Assembly (NCBI GenBank): GCA_032052615.1
Contig: DAMBWF010000009.1
Location: 62,001 to 126,000 of the forward strand
DNA: 64,000 bases
Direction: 5' to 3'
Source of the DNA: Pseudomonas_T sp032052615
Lineage (GTDB): Bacteria > Pseudomonadota > Gammaproteobacteria > Pseudomonadales > Pseudomonadaceae
Below, in pieces: positions 55,384-62,998 of the stretch. The notes beneath the pieces were generated by a model, which worked only from the letters and a program-made list of their open reading frames with translations, did not search any database and was not told where the DNA came from. Position numbers and translations under genes: made by a program. The stretch's first letter is position 1, and each line of letters begins with the position of its first letter.

Positions 55384-55447
55384 ATCGCTGATGGCCAGGT
55401 CGGCCACGAATGCGCTCATCTGAGCGCATTTGTAGGACCACCCGCCT

Positions 55448-55591
55448 TCAAGGCGAGATCGGATCGCTGGCCGGAAAGGTCTCCTCCAGCGCCTGGTCCA
55501 GTTGTTCGTTATTGGCTTCTTCGGGGCGACGTTCGACGCGCTCGTCCTTGTCGTCCGGTTTCGCTTCGGGTCGTTTCTCGTGATCGTTCAT
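55448..55591 (-). CDS. 47-aa conserved-type small acidic protein
   Basis: MNDHEKRPEAKPDDKDERVE, ending in LEETFPASDPISP. The FPASDP ending is familiar from small proteins common in pseudomonads and relatives; function unknown. GGAGAAGAG lies just before ATG 55591. It is the first gene downstream of the nearer LexA-boxed promoter, so it may be damage-induced. Confidence 0.7.
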   Translation of the reverse strand: MNDHEKRPEAKPDDKDERVERRPEEANNEQLDQALEETFPASDPISP

Positions 55592-55699
55592 GGCTCTTCT
55601 CCGCGAGTGGGGCACGGAAGCTTAGGCCGCGAGTCATGGCCGAGGTTCGTGCCGTAAGGCGGAAAAGAACCGCTGCGAAAGAAGCAGAACGCCTAGCAT

Positions 55700-55734
55700 G
55701 TGTATATTTATACAGTGTCTGTAATCCACGTCAA
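55700..55734 (-). promoter_or_regulatory. LexA-box promoter 1
   Basis: Minus strand: TTGACG (55729-55734), 16-base spacer, TATAAA (55707-55712). CTGTATAAATATACAC (55700-55715) matches the SOS consensus CTGTATATATATACAG at 14 of 16 positions and covers the -10. Confidence 0.7.
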
Positions 55735-55830
55735 CCTGTTTTTGCGACTCGCCGGAAAAAGCCTGCTCTCACCCGAATCCTCCCCGCATTTATAGGTTGA
55801 GGTGACGAGGCGAGTGAAAACGCAGCCATG

Positions 55831-55855
55831 AAAAAGCCCGCCTTGAGGGGCGGGC
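55831..55855 (-). terminator. minus-strand terminator just after LexA-box promoter 2 (tR'-like)
   Basis: Minus strand GCCCGCC, 6-nt loop, GGCGGGC, TTTTT. It ends about 50 bases after the predicted start of promoter 2, so a Q-type antiterminator would be required for longer RNA. Confidence 0.8.
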
Positions 55856-55879
55856 TTCGTGATGCAAACTGGGCAATAT

Positions 55880-55915
55880 ATGTATATTTATACAGTAATC
55901 GTAATCCAGGGGCAA
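55880..55915 (-). promoter_or_regulatory. LexA-box promoter 2 (pR'-like)
   Basis: Minus strand: TTGCCC (55910-55915), 17-base spacer, TATAAA (55887-55892). CTGTATAAATATACAT (55880-55895) is a 14/16 SOS box over the -10. It begins 8 bases past the Q stop codon and shares about 40 of 46 bases with promoter 1. Confidence 0.72.
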
Positions 55916-55922
55916 CCTGTTT

Positions 55923-56294
55923 TCAGGCCACTTCGCTCAATTGACACAGCCGGGAATCGATCCAGGCTTCACCGCTGCGTACCAGTTCCTGCGCCTTCAT
56001 ATGAGTCACGCCAAGGAAACGCCCGAGGGTGCGGTAGGACATGCCGCGATAGCGGTAGTACATATAGAGGGCATTACCCATCTGCGCGTCGCGCTGGCAG
56101 AGGCGCGCCACGTTGCGGTCCACCAACAGGCACAGGTCGTCGCTGACGGAAGCGGTCGGGCAACGCCCGGTTTCCTCGAACTGATCGCGGGTGAGCACGG
56201 CATAGGCGGACACATAGCGCGGCACGCCGTCGCCATAGCGCAGCCAGATACCCCACTCCTGGAGCAGGTAAAGAGTGTCGAGGGCTTCGTTCAC
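55923..56294 (-). CDS. phage antitermination protein Q-like
   Basis: 123 aa. LLQEWGIWLRYGDGVPRY, then SVSDDLCLLVDRNVARL, MYYRYRGMSYRTLGRFLGV and VRSGEAWIDSRL match the antiterminator Q family, whose members bind near the late promoter and make RNA polymerase ignore terminators. GTG 56294 overlaps the stop of the preceding tiny ORF (GTGA) and has GAGGTG upstream. The gene ends right before the LexA-boxed promoter and terminator, as in lambda. Confidence 0.8.
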   Translation of the reverse strand: MNEALDTLYLLQEWGIWLRYGDGVPRYVSAYAVLTRDQFEETGRCPTASVSDDLCLLVDRNVARLCQRDAQMGNALYMYYRYRGMSYRTLGRFLGVTHMKAQELVRSGEAWIDSRLCQLSEVA

Positions 56295-56398
56295 AGGGCA
56301 CCTCCCCGATGCTCGGCGGACGTGACCATTAGCTCGCCGGGCAAGACAGCAAGCCGAGGGGTCTCGATGAGAGGAAGGAAAGCGGTAAGGGTATGCAT
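56291..56398 (-). CDS. 35-aa ORF coupled to the Q gene
   Basis: MHTLTAFLPLIETPRLAVLP, ending AEHRGGAL. AAGGAG sits 9 bases before ATG 56398 and the stop overlaps the Q start, so it may serve mainly to couple Q translation. Not recognised. Confidence 0.5.
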   Translation of the reverse strand: MHTLTAFLPLIETPRLAVLPGELMVTSAEHRGGAL

Positions 56399-56476
56399 GG
56401 ATTCGACTCCTTCGTGGCGCGGCCACGGCCTCGTTACGTTCGCCGCCTCCGAGGCGGCACGGGCTTTTCTTCGGTG

Positions 56477-57166
56477 TCAGGCCACCGCGCGGAGGGCGGC
56501 GGGTGCATCGGCGCGCGTCCGATCGCGCCACAACCCGGCGATCCAGGACACCCCCTTGGGCGTGAAGCTGAGTTGGGTGTGGACTTCCCGACCCGAGGCG
56601 CCGATGCCGCTGCGCAGGACCATGCGCCCCGCCTTGAGGTGCTTGGGCAGAGGCACCAGAACACCGTTGGCGCGGAACAGCACCTGCTGCTCTATCAGGA
56701 AACATAGAAAATCCGTCTCCCCCACGCCGAACACGCGGCAAACCTGACGCAGGGTCAGATGGCCCCTGGCGGCGCCATAAGTCCCGAGGAGGTCATCGAC
56801 TGGCGATAAAGGAATACCCATATTACTGGGTAAATTTTTTGCCTGCGCCCCGCTTCCCGCTGCGTAACCCTGGACGGTATCGCGGCCTTGCATGGCTTCG
56901 ACTTCGCTCAGCCAGATGCGCAACGCCTGGGCGGTGGGACCGCAATCGACTTCGCGGAGGAATTGGCGCAAGGCGTGGCGTCCCAGCAAGTACTCGATGC
57001 CACGGCGGCGTTCGCTGTCCCAGTAGCGGCGACCCCACAGCGGCGAGGTAATACGCGCTTGCTCATGCAGCTGGCGGATCAGAGCGCAGATTTCGCCATG
57101 TCGCCAGCCCATCAGAGCGGCGATGGCGCGACTGCCCAGAGCGGGAGTGGTGAGCGCGGCCTTCAT
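56477..57166 (-). CDS. phage regulator with Rha-like N-terminus and KilAC/ANT-like C-terminus
   Basis: 229 aa. N-terminal part GSRAIAALMGWRHGEICALI, then YWDSERRRGIEYLLGRHALR resembles Rha-type phage regulators. The C-terminal part LTLRQVCRVFGVGETDFLCF, LVPLPKHLKAGRMVLRSG and VHTQLSFTPKGVSWIAGLW follows the antirepressor ANT pattern. Likely binds DNA or a repressor and controls the tail locus. Overlaps the preceding gene by ATGA (57163-57166). Confidence 0.72.
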   Translation of the reverse strand: MKAALTTPALGSRAIAALMGWRHGEICALIRQLHEQARITSPLWGRRYWDSERRRGIEYLLGRHALRQFLREVDCGPTAQALRIWLSEVEAMQGRDTVQGYAAGSGAQAKNLPSNMGIPLSPVDDLLGTYGAARGHLTLRQVCRVFGVGETDFLCFLIEQQVLFRANGVLVPLPKHLKAGRMVLRSGIGASGREVHTQLSFTPKGVSWIAGLWRDRTRADAPAALRAVA

Positions 57167-57393
57167 GCTTCTTCTCCCTGGCCGATGGCAATGTCCGCCC
57201 GGAAACGCCGCAGCGCCGCGATGAACTGGTCGATCTGCTCGGCATAGAGCAGGATCTCGTGAGGCGCCTCATGCTCGCTGTCGGCCTGGCCGATGACGTA
57301 GACCTGGTCGCTTTCCAGATAGTCGAAGGTGAACCCCCTGAAGATGCGGGAAAGCGGGGTTATCGGTTGTCCCTTGCTGATTGCCTGTGCCAT
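57163..57393 (-). CDS. small phage-type protein of unknown function
   Basis: 76 aa: ITPLSRIFRGFTFDYLESDQ, then DQFIAALRRFRADIAIG. ATG 57393 has GAGGAGAAG 5 bases upstream. First gene of the regulator operon leading to Q. Not recognised. Confidence 0.65.
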   Translation of the reverse strand: MAQAISKGQPITPLSRIFRGFTFDYLESDQVYVIGQADSEHEAPHEILLYAEQIDQFIAALRRFRADIAIGQGEEA

Positions 57394-57780
57394 ATGCTTC
57401 TCCTCTGGACATCTGCTGCTGTTGCGCAGGGCGCGACCCCATGCCAAGGCGGGGTGATTCCCTGCGTGTACCTGTCGTGTGGAGCGGAGGTCTGGCGGCT
57501 GCCGGGGCGAACGCTCGCGTGTGCCGATAAGGCTGGAACAGTTTTAACAGGTTTTCCCATATTTTATAGGTGGGCGGATCGAATCACAAGCGCGAAAACG
57601 CCGCACCCGGCTATCCCGACGAGCTGTCGCCAAGCCCGGTTCATAACTCCACGCGCGCGAATGCCGCTCCTTCCAGGCGCCGCCAAGGGCGCTTCAGCGG
57701 TTACACTTGCGTCCCGCGCGGAGGGTGGACAAGCTATGCGCCGCCCGAACGGGTCCCCTTGTGAAGAGAGCACGATTTTC
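57394..57780. other. regulatory region between phage regulators and rmlB
   Basis: 387 bases without a gene. It must hold the promoter of the minus-strand regulator operon and probably that of the plus-strand rml operon. No other structure seen apart from the repeat listed separately. Confidence 0.5.
57537..57568 (-). promoter_or_regulatory. candidate regulator promoter with tandem operator-like repeat
   Basis: TATAAAAT on the minus strand (57561-57568) is followed over the predicted start site by two direct repeats, AACAGTTTT and AACAGGTTTT on the plus strand (57537-57555). The -35 is poor (TTGTGA with 15-base spacing), so activation or weak expression is likely. Confidence 0.35.
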
Positions 57781-58854
57781 ATGCGCATTTTGGTGACCGG
57801 CGGCGCCGGTTTTATTGGTTCGGCGCTGATCCGCCATGTGCTGCGGCATACCGGGCACAGCGTGCTCAACCTGGACAAACTCACCTACGCCGGCAATCTG
57901 GAGTCCCTGGCGGCGGTGACTGACGACCCGCGCTACCGGTTCATCCAAGCCGATATCGGCGATACCGTCGCCGTGAGCCGTGCGCTGGCGGACTTCCAGC
58001 CCGACGCGGTGATGCACCTGGCGGCCGAGTCCCACGTCGACCGCTCCATCGATGGCCCGGCCGCGTTCATCCAGACCAACATCGTCGGCACCTATGTCCT
58101 GCTGGAAGCCGTGCGCGCCTACTGGCAAGCGATGGACGGCGAGCGCAAGGCGGCGTTCCGCTTCCACCATATCTCCACCGACGAGGTGTACGGCGACCTG
58201 CATGGCGCCGACGACCTGTTCCGCGAGACCACGCCCTACGCCCCCAGCTCGCCGTACTCGGCGAGCAAGGCGGCGTCCGACCATCTGGTCCGCGCCTGGC
58301 ACCGCACCTACGGGCTGCCGGTGCTGGTGAGCAACTGCTCCAACAACTACGGCCCGTATCACTTCCCCGAGAAGCTGATCCCGCTGATGATCCTCAACGC
58401 CCTGGAGGGCAAGCCACTGCCGGTGTACGGCAACGGCCAGCAGGTGCGCGACTGGCTGTACGTGGAAGACCACGCGCGGGCGCTGCTGCACGTGGTCACC
58501 CGGGGCGCGGTGGGGGAGACCTACAACATCGGCGGGCACAACGAGCAGCGCAACCTGGACGTGGTCCAGGGCATCTGCGCCTTGCTGGAAGAACTGGCGC
58601 CGGCCAAGCCCGCCGGCGTTGCCCGCTACGCCGACCTGATCCGCTTCGTCGCCGACCGCCCGGGCCACGACCTGCGTTACGCCATCGATGCCGGCAAGAT
58701 CCAGCGCGAGCTGGGCTGGGTGCCCGAGGAAACCTTCGAGAGCGGCCTGCGCAAGACCGTGGGCTGGTACCTGGACAACCTGGACTGGTGCCGCCGCGTG
58801 CAGGACCGCAGCTACCAGCGCGAGCGCCTCGGCACCTTGGGAGGCGAGCAATGA
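57781..58854 (+). CDS. rmlB: dTDP-D-glucose 4,6-dehydratase
   Basis: 357-aa short-chain dehydrogenase-type enzyme, second step of dTDP-L-rhamnose synthesis. NAD-binding TGGAGFIGSA at the N-terminus, catalytic region STDEVYGDL and Tyr/Lys motif YSASKAASDH are present. ATG 57781 starts the Rossmann fold directly. First of four rml genes; overlaps rmlA by ATGA. Confidence 0.97.
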   Translation: MRILVTGGAGFIGSALIRHVLRHTGHSVLNLDKLTYAGNLESLAAVTDDPRYRFIQADIGDTVAVSRALADFQPDAVMHLAAESHVDRSIDGPAAFIQTNIVGTYVLLEAVRAYWQAMDGERKAAFRFHHISTDEVYGDLHGADDLFRETTPYAPSSPYSASKAASDHLVRAWHRTYGLPVLVSNCSNNYGPYHFPEKLIPLMILNALEGKPLPVYGNGQQVRDWLYVEDHARALLHVVTRGAVGETYNIGGHNEQRNLDVVQGICALLEELAPAKPAGVARYADLIRFVADRPGHDLRYAIDAGKIQRELGWVPEETFESGLRKTVGWYLDNLDWCRRVQDRSYQRERLGTLGGEQ

Positions 58855-59729
58855 AAGGCATCGTTCTCGCCGGCGGCTCCGGCACCCGCCTGCACCCCAT
58901 CACCCTGGGCGTCTCCAAGCAATTGCTGCCGATCTACGATAAGCCGATGGTCTATTACCCGATCTCGGTGCTGATGCTCGCCGGCATCCGCGAGATCCTG
59001 ATCATCTCCACGCCCCAGGACCTGCCCCAGTATCGCAGCCTGCTGGGCGACGGCAGCCAGTTCGGCGTGAACTTCAGCTACGCCGTGCAGCCCTCGCCGG
59101 ACGGCCTGGCCCAGGCCTTCCTGATCGGCGAGTCGTTCATCGGCGACGATTCGGTGTGCCTGATCCTCGGCGACAACATCTTCCACGGCCAGCATTTCAC
59201 CGAACAACTGGAGCGGGCCGCCGCCCAGCCCAGCGGCGCCACGGTGTTCGGCTATTGGGTCAAGGACCCGGAGCGGTTCGGCGTGGTGGATTTCGACGCC
59301 GACGGCCGCGCCCTCTCCATCGAGGAAAAGCCGCGCCAGCCGAAGTCCAGCTACGCGGTGACCGGCCTGTACTTCTACGACAACGACGTGCTGGACATCG
59401 CCAAGGCGGTGAAGCCCTCGGCCCGAGGCGAGCTGGAAATCACCGATGTGAACAACGCCTACCTGCAGCGCGGCGACCTGCGGGTCGAGCGCTTCGGCCG
59501 GGGCTTCGCCTGGCTCGACACCGGCACTCACGATAGCCTGCTGGAAGCCTCCCAGTACGTGCAGACCATCGAGCACCGCCAGGGGCTGAAGGTCGCCTGT
59601 CTGGAGGAAATCGCCTACCAGCGCCGCTGGATCGACCGCGAGCGGCTGCTCAGCCAGGCCCGGGCCTTCGGCAAGACCGGCTACGGCCAATACCTGTTCC
59701 AACTGGCGGGGGAGACCGACGCGCCATGA
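58851..59729 (+). CDS. rmlA: glucose-1-phosphate thymidylyltransferase
   Basis: 292 aa, first step of the pathway (dTTP plus glucose-1-phosphate). Nucleotidyltransferase signature GGSGTRLHPITLGVSKQLLP, metal-binding LILGDNIFHGQ and GRGFAWLDTGTHDSLLEAS are all seen. ATG 58851 overlaps the rmlB stop and has GGAGGCGAG upstream. Overlaps rmlC by 4 bases. Confidence 0.97.
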   Translation: MKGIVLAGGSGTRLHPITLGVSKQLLPIYDKPMVYYPISVLMLAGIREILIISTPQDLPQYRSLLGDGSQFGVNFSYAVQPSPDGLAQAFLIGESFIGDDSVCLILGDNIFHGQHFTEQLERAAAQPSGATVFGYWVKDPERFGVVDFDADGRALSIEEKPRQPKSSYAVTGLYFYDNDVLDIAKAVKPSARGELEITDVNNAYLQRGDLRVERFGRGFAWLDTGTHDSLLEASQYVQTIEHRQGLKVACLEEIAYQRRWIDRERLLSQARAFGKTGYGQYLFQLAGETDAP

Positions 59730-60271
59730 ACGTGATCGCCACCGAGCTGCCCGAGGTGCTGATCGTCGAACCCAAGGTGTTCGGCGACGCCCGCGGCTTC
59801 TTCTTCGAGAGCTTCAATGCCCGCGCCTTCGCCGAGGCCACCGGGGTCGAGCGGGCGTTCGTCCAGGACAACCACTCGCTGTCCCAGCGCGGCGTGCTGC
59901 GCGGCCTGCATTACCAGCTCGAACAGGCCCAGGGGAAACTGGTGCGGGTGGTGCAGGGCGAGGTATTCGACGTCGCCGTGGACGTGCGCCGCGCCTCGCC
60001 CACCTTCGGCCGCTGGGTCGGGGTGCGCCTGTCGGCGCAGAACAAGCGCCAGCTATGGGTGCCGGAGGGGTTCGCCCACGGTTTCCTGGTTCTTAGCGAG
60101 CAGGCCGAATTCCTCTACAAGACCACCGACTACTACGCGCCGGTCCACGAGCGCTGCATCCGCTGGGACGACCCCGAACTGGCCATCGACTGGCCTCTGG
60201 ACGGCGAGCCGCAGCTATCCGCCAAGGATCGCGCCGGGGTGGCGCTGCGCGACGCCGAGACCTTCCCATGA
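59726..60271 (+). CDS. rmlC: dTDP-4-dehydrorhamnose 3,5-epimerase
   Basis: 181 aa cupin enzyme. QRGVLRGLHYQLEQAQGKLV carries the conserved His; GFAHGFLVLSEQAEFLYKTTDYYAP carries the Tyr region; ends as usual for the family. Overlaps both neighbours by 4 bases. Confidence 0.96.
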   Translation: MNVIATELPEVLIVEPKVFGDARGFFFESFNARAFAEATGVERAFVQDNHSLSQRGVLRGLHYQLEQAQGKLVRVVQGEVFDVAVDVRRASPTFGRWVGVRLSAQNKRQLWVPEGFAHGFLVLSEQAEFLYKTTDYYAPVHERCIRWDDPELAIDWPLDGEPQLSAKDRAGVALRDAETFP

Positions 60272-61134
60272 CCATCCTCGTCACCGGCCACCATGGACAG
60301 GTCGCCCGCGAACTGCAACGCGCCCTGGCATCCCTCGGCGAGGTGGTCTGCCTCGGCCGCGAGCGCCTCGACCTGGGCGACCCCACCCGCATCCGCGAGA
60401 CCGTGCGGGCGCTACGCCCGGCGCTGATCGTCAACGCCGCCGCCCACACCGCCGTGGACCAGGCCGAGCAGGAGCCAGAGGCGGCCTTCGCGCTGAACGC
60501 CACGGCCCCCGGCGTGCTCGCCGAGGAAGCGGCGGCCCTGGGCGCGCCGCTGATCCACTACTCCACCGACTACGTGTTCGACGGCGACAAGCCCGCGCCC
60601 TACGTCGAGGACGACGCGCCCCACCCCTTGGGCGTCTACGGCGCCAGCAAGCTGGCCGGCGAACGGGCGATCCAGGCGGTGGGCGGCGCCCACCTGATTC
60701 TGCGTACCAGCTGGGTGTATTCCCGCCACGGACGCAACTTCCTGCTGACCATGCAGCGCCTGTTGCAGGAAAAACCCCACCTGCGCGTGGTGGCCGACCA
60801 GGTCGGCGCGCCCACCTGGGCCGGCGACATCGCCGACGGCACCGCCGAGCTGATCCGCCGCTGGCGCGAAGGCCGCGTCCACTGGGGCATCTACCATTTC
60901 ACCGCCAGCGGCGAGACCTCTTGGTTCGGCTTCGCCCAGGCCATCGCCGAGCGCCTGCGGGCCGAGGGCCGCCCCTGCGCCAGCCTGGAGGCGATCCCGA
61001 CCCGCGACTACCCGACCCCGGCCCGGCGGCCCCTCAACTCCCGGCTGAGCGGCGACAAGCTGCGCCGCGACTGGGGCCTCGCCCTGCCCGACTGGCGCGC
61101 CGGCCTGGACGCCTGCCTGGCGGCGCCGCGCTGA
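60268..61134 (+). CDS. rmlD: dTDP-4-dehydrorhamnose reductase
   Basis: 288 aa, last step to dTDP-L-rhamnose. NAD(P)-binding VTGHHGQVAREL, STDYVFDGDKPAPY and YGASKLAGE (Tyr/Lys) are present. With rmlB, A and C this makes the rhamnose donor used in LPS core/O-antigen and rhamnolipids. Confidence 0.96.
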   Translation: MTILVTGHHGQVARELQRALASLGEVVCLGRERLDLGDPTRIRETVRALRPALIVNAAAHTAVDQAEQEPEAAFALNATAPGVLAEEAAALGAPLIHYSTDYVFDGDKPAPYVEDDAPHPLGVYGASKLAGERAIQAVGGAHLILRTSWVYSRHGRNFLLTMQRLLQEKPHLRVVADQVGAPTWAGDIADGTAELIRRWREGRVHWGIYHFTASGETSWFGFAQAIAERLRAEGRPCASLEAIPTRDYPTPARRPLNSRLSGDKLRRDWGLALPDWRAGLDACLAAPR

Positions 61135-61141
61135 CACGCGA

Positions 61142-61162
61142 GGGCCCGCCCGAGGCGGGCCC
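61142..61162 (+). terminator. hairpin after rmlD
   Basis: GGGCCCGCC-CGA-GGCGGGCCC, no T-tract; probably a weak terminator or processing hairpin, 15 bases before dctB. Confidence 0.45.
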
Positions 61163-61177
61163 AGGCATAATGCGCGG

Positions 61178-62998
61178 ATGAACCGCAACCCGACCGACCT
61201 TCCCACCCGCCACCCCCGCTGGGGCAGCCTGGTCCTGCTCGCCCTGCTGCTGGCGCCGCTGCTGTGGCCGCTGCACCTGTTCGTCGAGCGCTACTACAGC
61301 CAGGCCCTGCTGGAGCAGAACCGCCAGACCCTGGACCTCTACACCGCCAACCTGCTGGGCACCCTGCGGCGCTTCGAAGTGATGCCGCAGCTGCTCGGCG
61401 ACCTGCCGCTGCTGCGCGCCACGCTGCTGGACCCGACCAACGCCGAGGGCCTGGACCAGGCCAACCGCCTGCTGAGGGAAATCCGCCAGCAGACCGGCGC
61501 CGACGTGATTTACCTGATGAATCCCGAGGGCCTGGCCCTGGTGGCCTCCAACTGGGACCAGCCGGACAGCTTCGTCGGCCGCAACTTCGCCTTCCGCCCC
61601 TACTACCGCGAAGCCATGCACGGCCGGCTGGCGCGCTTCTTCGGCCTCGGCACCACCTCCGGCAAGCGCGGCTACTACTTTGCCAGCGCCGTGCGCGACG
61701 GCGGGCGCATCCTCGGCGCCCTGGTGGTCAAGGTGGACCTGGACTACGCCGAGACCCTCTGGGGCAAGACCCCCGAACAACTGATGGTCACCGACGCCAA
61801 CGGCGTGGTGATCCTCACCTCGCGGCCCGACTGGCGGTTCCGCGCCAGCCGCCCGCTGGACAGCGCCGAGCGCGCCGCCATCGTCGACACCCAGCCCTAC
61901 CCCGACCAGGCCCCCGCGCCGCTGCGCCTGAACCCCGATGCCTGGCTGGTGCTGGACCGGCAACTGCCGGAAACCGGCTGGACGGTGAGCATCCTCGCGC
62001 CCCGGGAACTGGTGGACCGTCCGGTGCGCACCGCCATGGCCATCGGCGGCGGCGCGCTGTTGGTGCTGATCCTACTCCTCGGCCTGATGATGCTGCGGCG
62101 GCGTCACTACCTGGAACGCATCGCCCTCGATGCCCGCGCCCGTCATCAACTGGAGCTGCGGGTCGTGGAACGCACCCGTGACCTGGAGGCGCTCAACAGC
62201 CGGCTCAAGGAAGAAGTGCTGGAGCGGGAACAGGCCCAGCAGGAGCTGGTGCGGGCCCAGGACGAACTCCTGCAGGCCGGCAAGCTGTCGGTGCTCGGCA
62301 CCATGTCGGCGAGCATCAGCCACGAACTCAACCAGCCCCTCGGCGCGATCCGCAGCTACGCCGACAACGCCGGGGTGCTGCTGGACCACGGCCGGGTCGA
62401 CGACGTGCGGGAAAACCTCACGCTGATCCGCGAGCTGACCGGGCGCATGGCCTCGATCATCACCCACCTGCGGGCCTTCGCCCGGCGCGACCGCCACGCG
62501 CCGGAGAGCGTCGCCCTGCAGCCCGCCCTCGACGACGCCCTGGCGCTGCTGGCCAAGCGGCGGCGGGCCATGGACGTGGAATTGTTCCGCGACCTGCCGG
62601 AGGCCACCCTGTGGGTCCAGGCCGGCGAGACCCGCCTGCGCCAGGTGCTGGGCAACCTGTTGGCCAATGCCCTCGACGCCTTGGGCGAGAAGGCCCAGCC
62701 GCGCTGCCTCTGGCTGAGCGCCGAACGTACCGCGAGCGGCATCGAGCTGACCCTGCGGGACAACGGCCCCGGCTTCAGCCGCGAGGCCCTGGCCCGCGCC
62801 CGGGAGCCTTTCTTCACCACCAAGACCAGCGCCCAGGGCCTGGGGCTCGGCCTGGCCATTTGCGACAGCCTGATGCGCGCGCTCGGCGGCGAGCTGGTGC
62901 TGGCCAACCACCCCCAGGGCGGCGCCCTGGTCACCCTGCGCATGCGCGCCGCCATCCCCGGCGTCACCCCGCAATCCCCCGAGGATTCCCCGCCATGA
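61178..62998 (+). CDS. dctB: C4-dicarboxylate sensor kinase DctB
   Basis: 606 aa membrane kinase. TM1 about 17-38, double-Cache periplasmic sensor about 40-285 (YYREAMHGRLARFFGLGTTS, GKRGYYFAS), TM2 about 290-312, HisKA with SASISHELNQPLGAIRSYAD (His about 387), HATPase ending GLGLGLAICDSL. The sensor style and partner regulator match DctB, which senses succinate, fumarate and malate. Overlaps dctD by ATGA. Confidence 0.9.
   Translation: MNRNPTDLPTRHPRWGSLVLLALLLAPLLWPLHLFVERYYSQALLEQNRQTLDLYTANLLGTLRRFEVMPQLLGDLPLLRATLLDPTNAEGLDQANRLLREIRQQTGADVIYLMNPEGLALVASNWDQPDSFVGRNFAFRPYYREAMHGRLARFFGLGTTSGKRGYYFASAVRDGGRILGALVVKVDLDYAETLWGKTPEQLMVTDANGVVILTSRPDWRFRASRPLDSAERAAIVDTQPYPDQAPAPLRLNPDAWLVLDRQLPETGWTVSILAPRELVDRPVRTAMAIGGGALLVLILLLGLMMLRRRHYLERIALDARARHQLELRVVERTRDLEALNSRLKEEVLEREQAQQELVRAQDELLQAGKLSVLGTMSASISHELNQPLGAIRSYADNAGVLLDHGRVDDVRENLTLIRELTGRMASIITHLRAFARRDRHAPESVALQPALDDALALLAKRRRAMDVELFRDLPEATLWVQAGETRLRQVLGNLLANALDALGEKAQPRCLWLSAERTASGIELTLRDNGPGFSREALARAREPFFTTKTSAQGLGLGLAICDSLMRALGGELVLANHPQGGALVTLRMRAAIPGVTPQSPEDSPP

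Noticed and set aside
55829..55945. 38-codon plus-strand ORF (MKKPALRGGLRD) over promoter 2
   Set aside because: It reads through a terminator stem and the LexA box; no ribosome site. Incidental.
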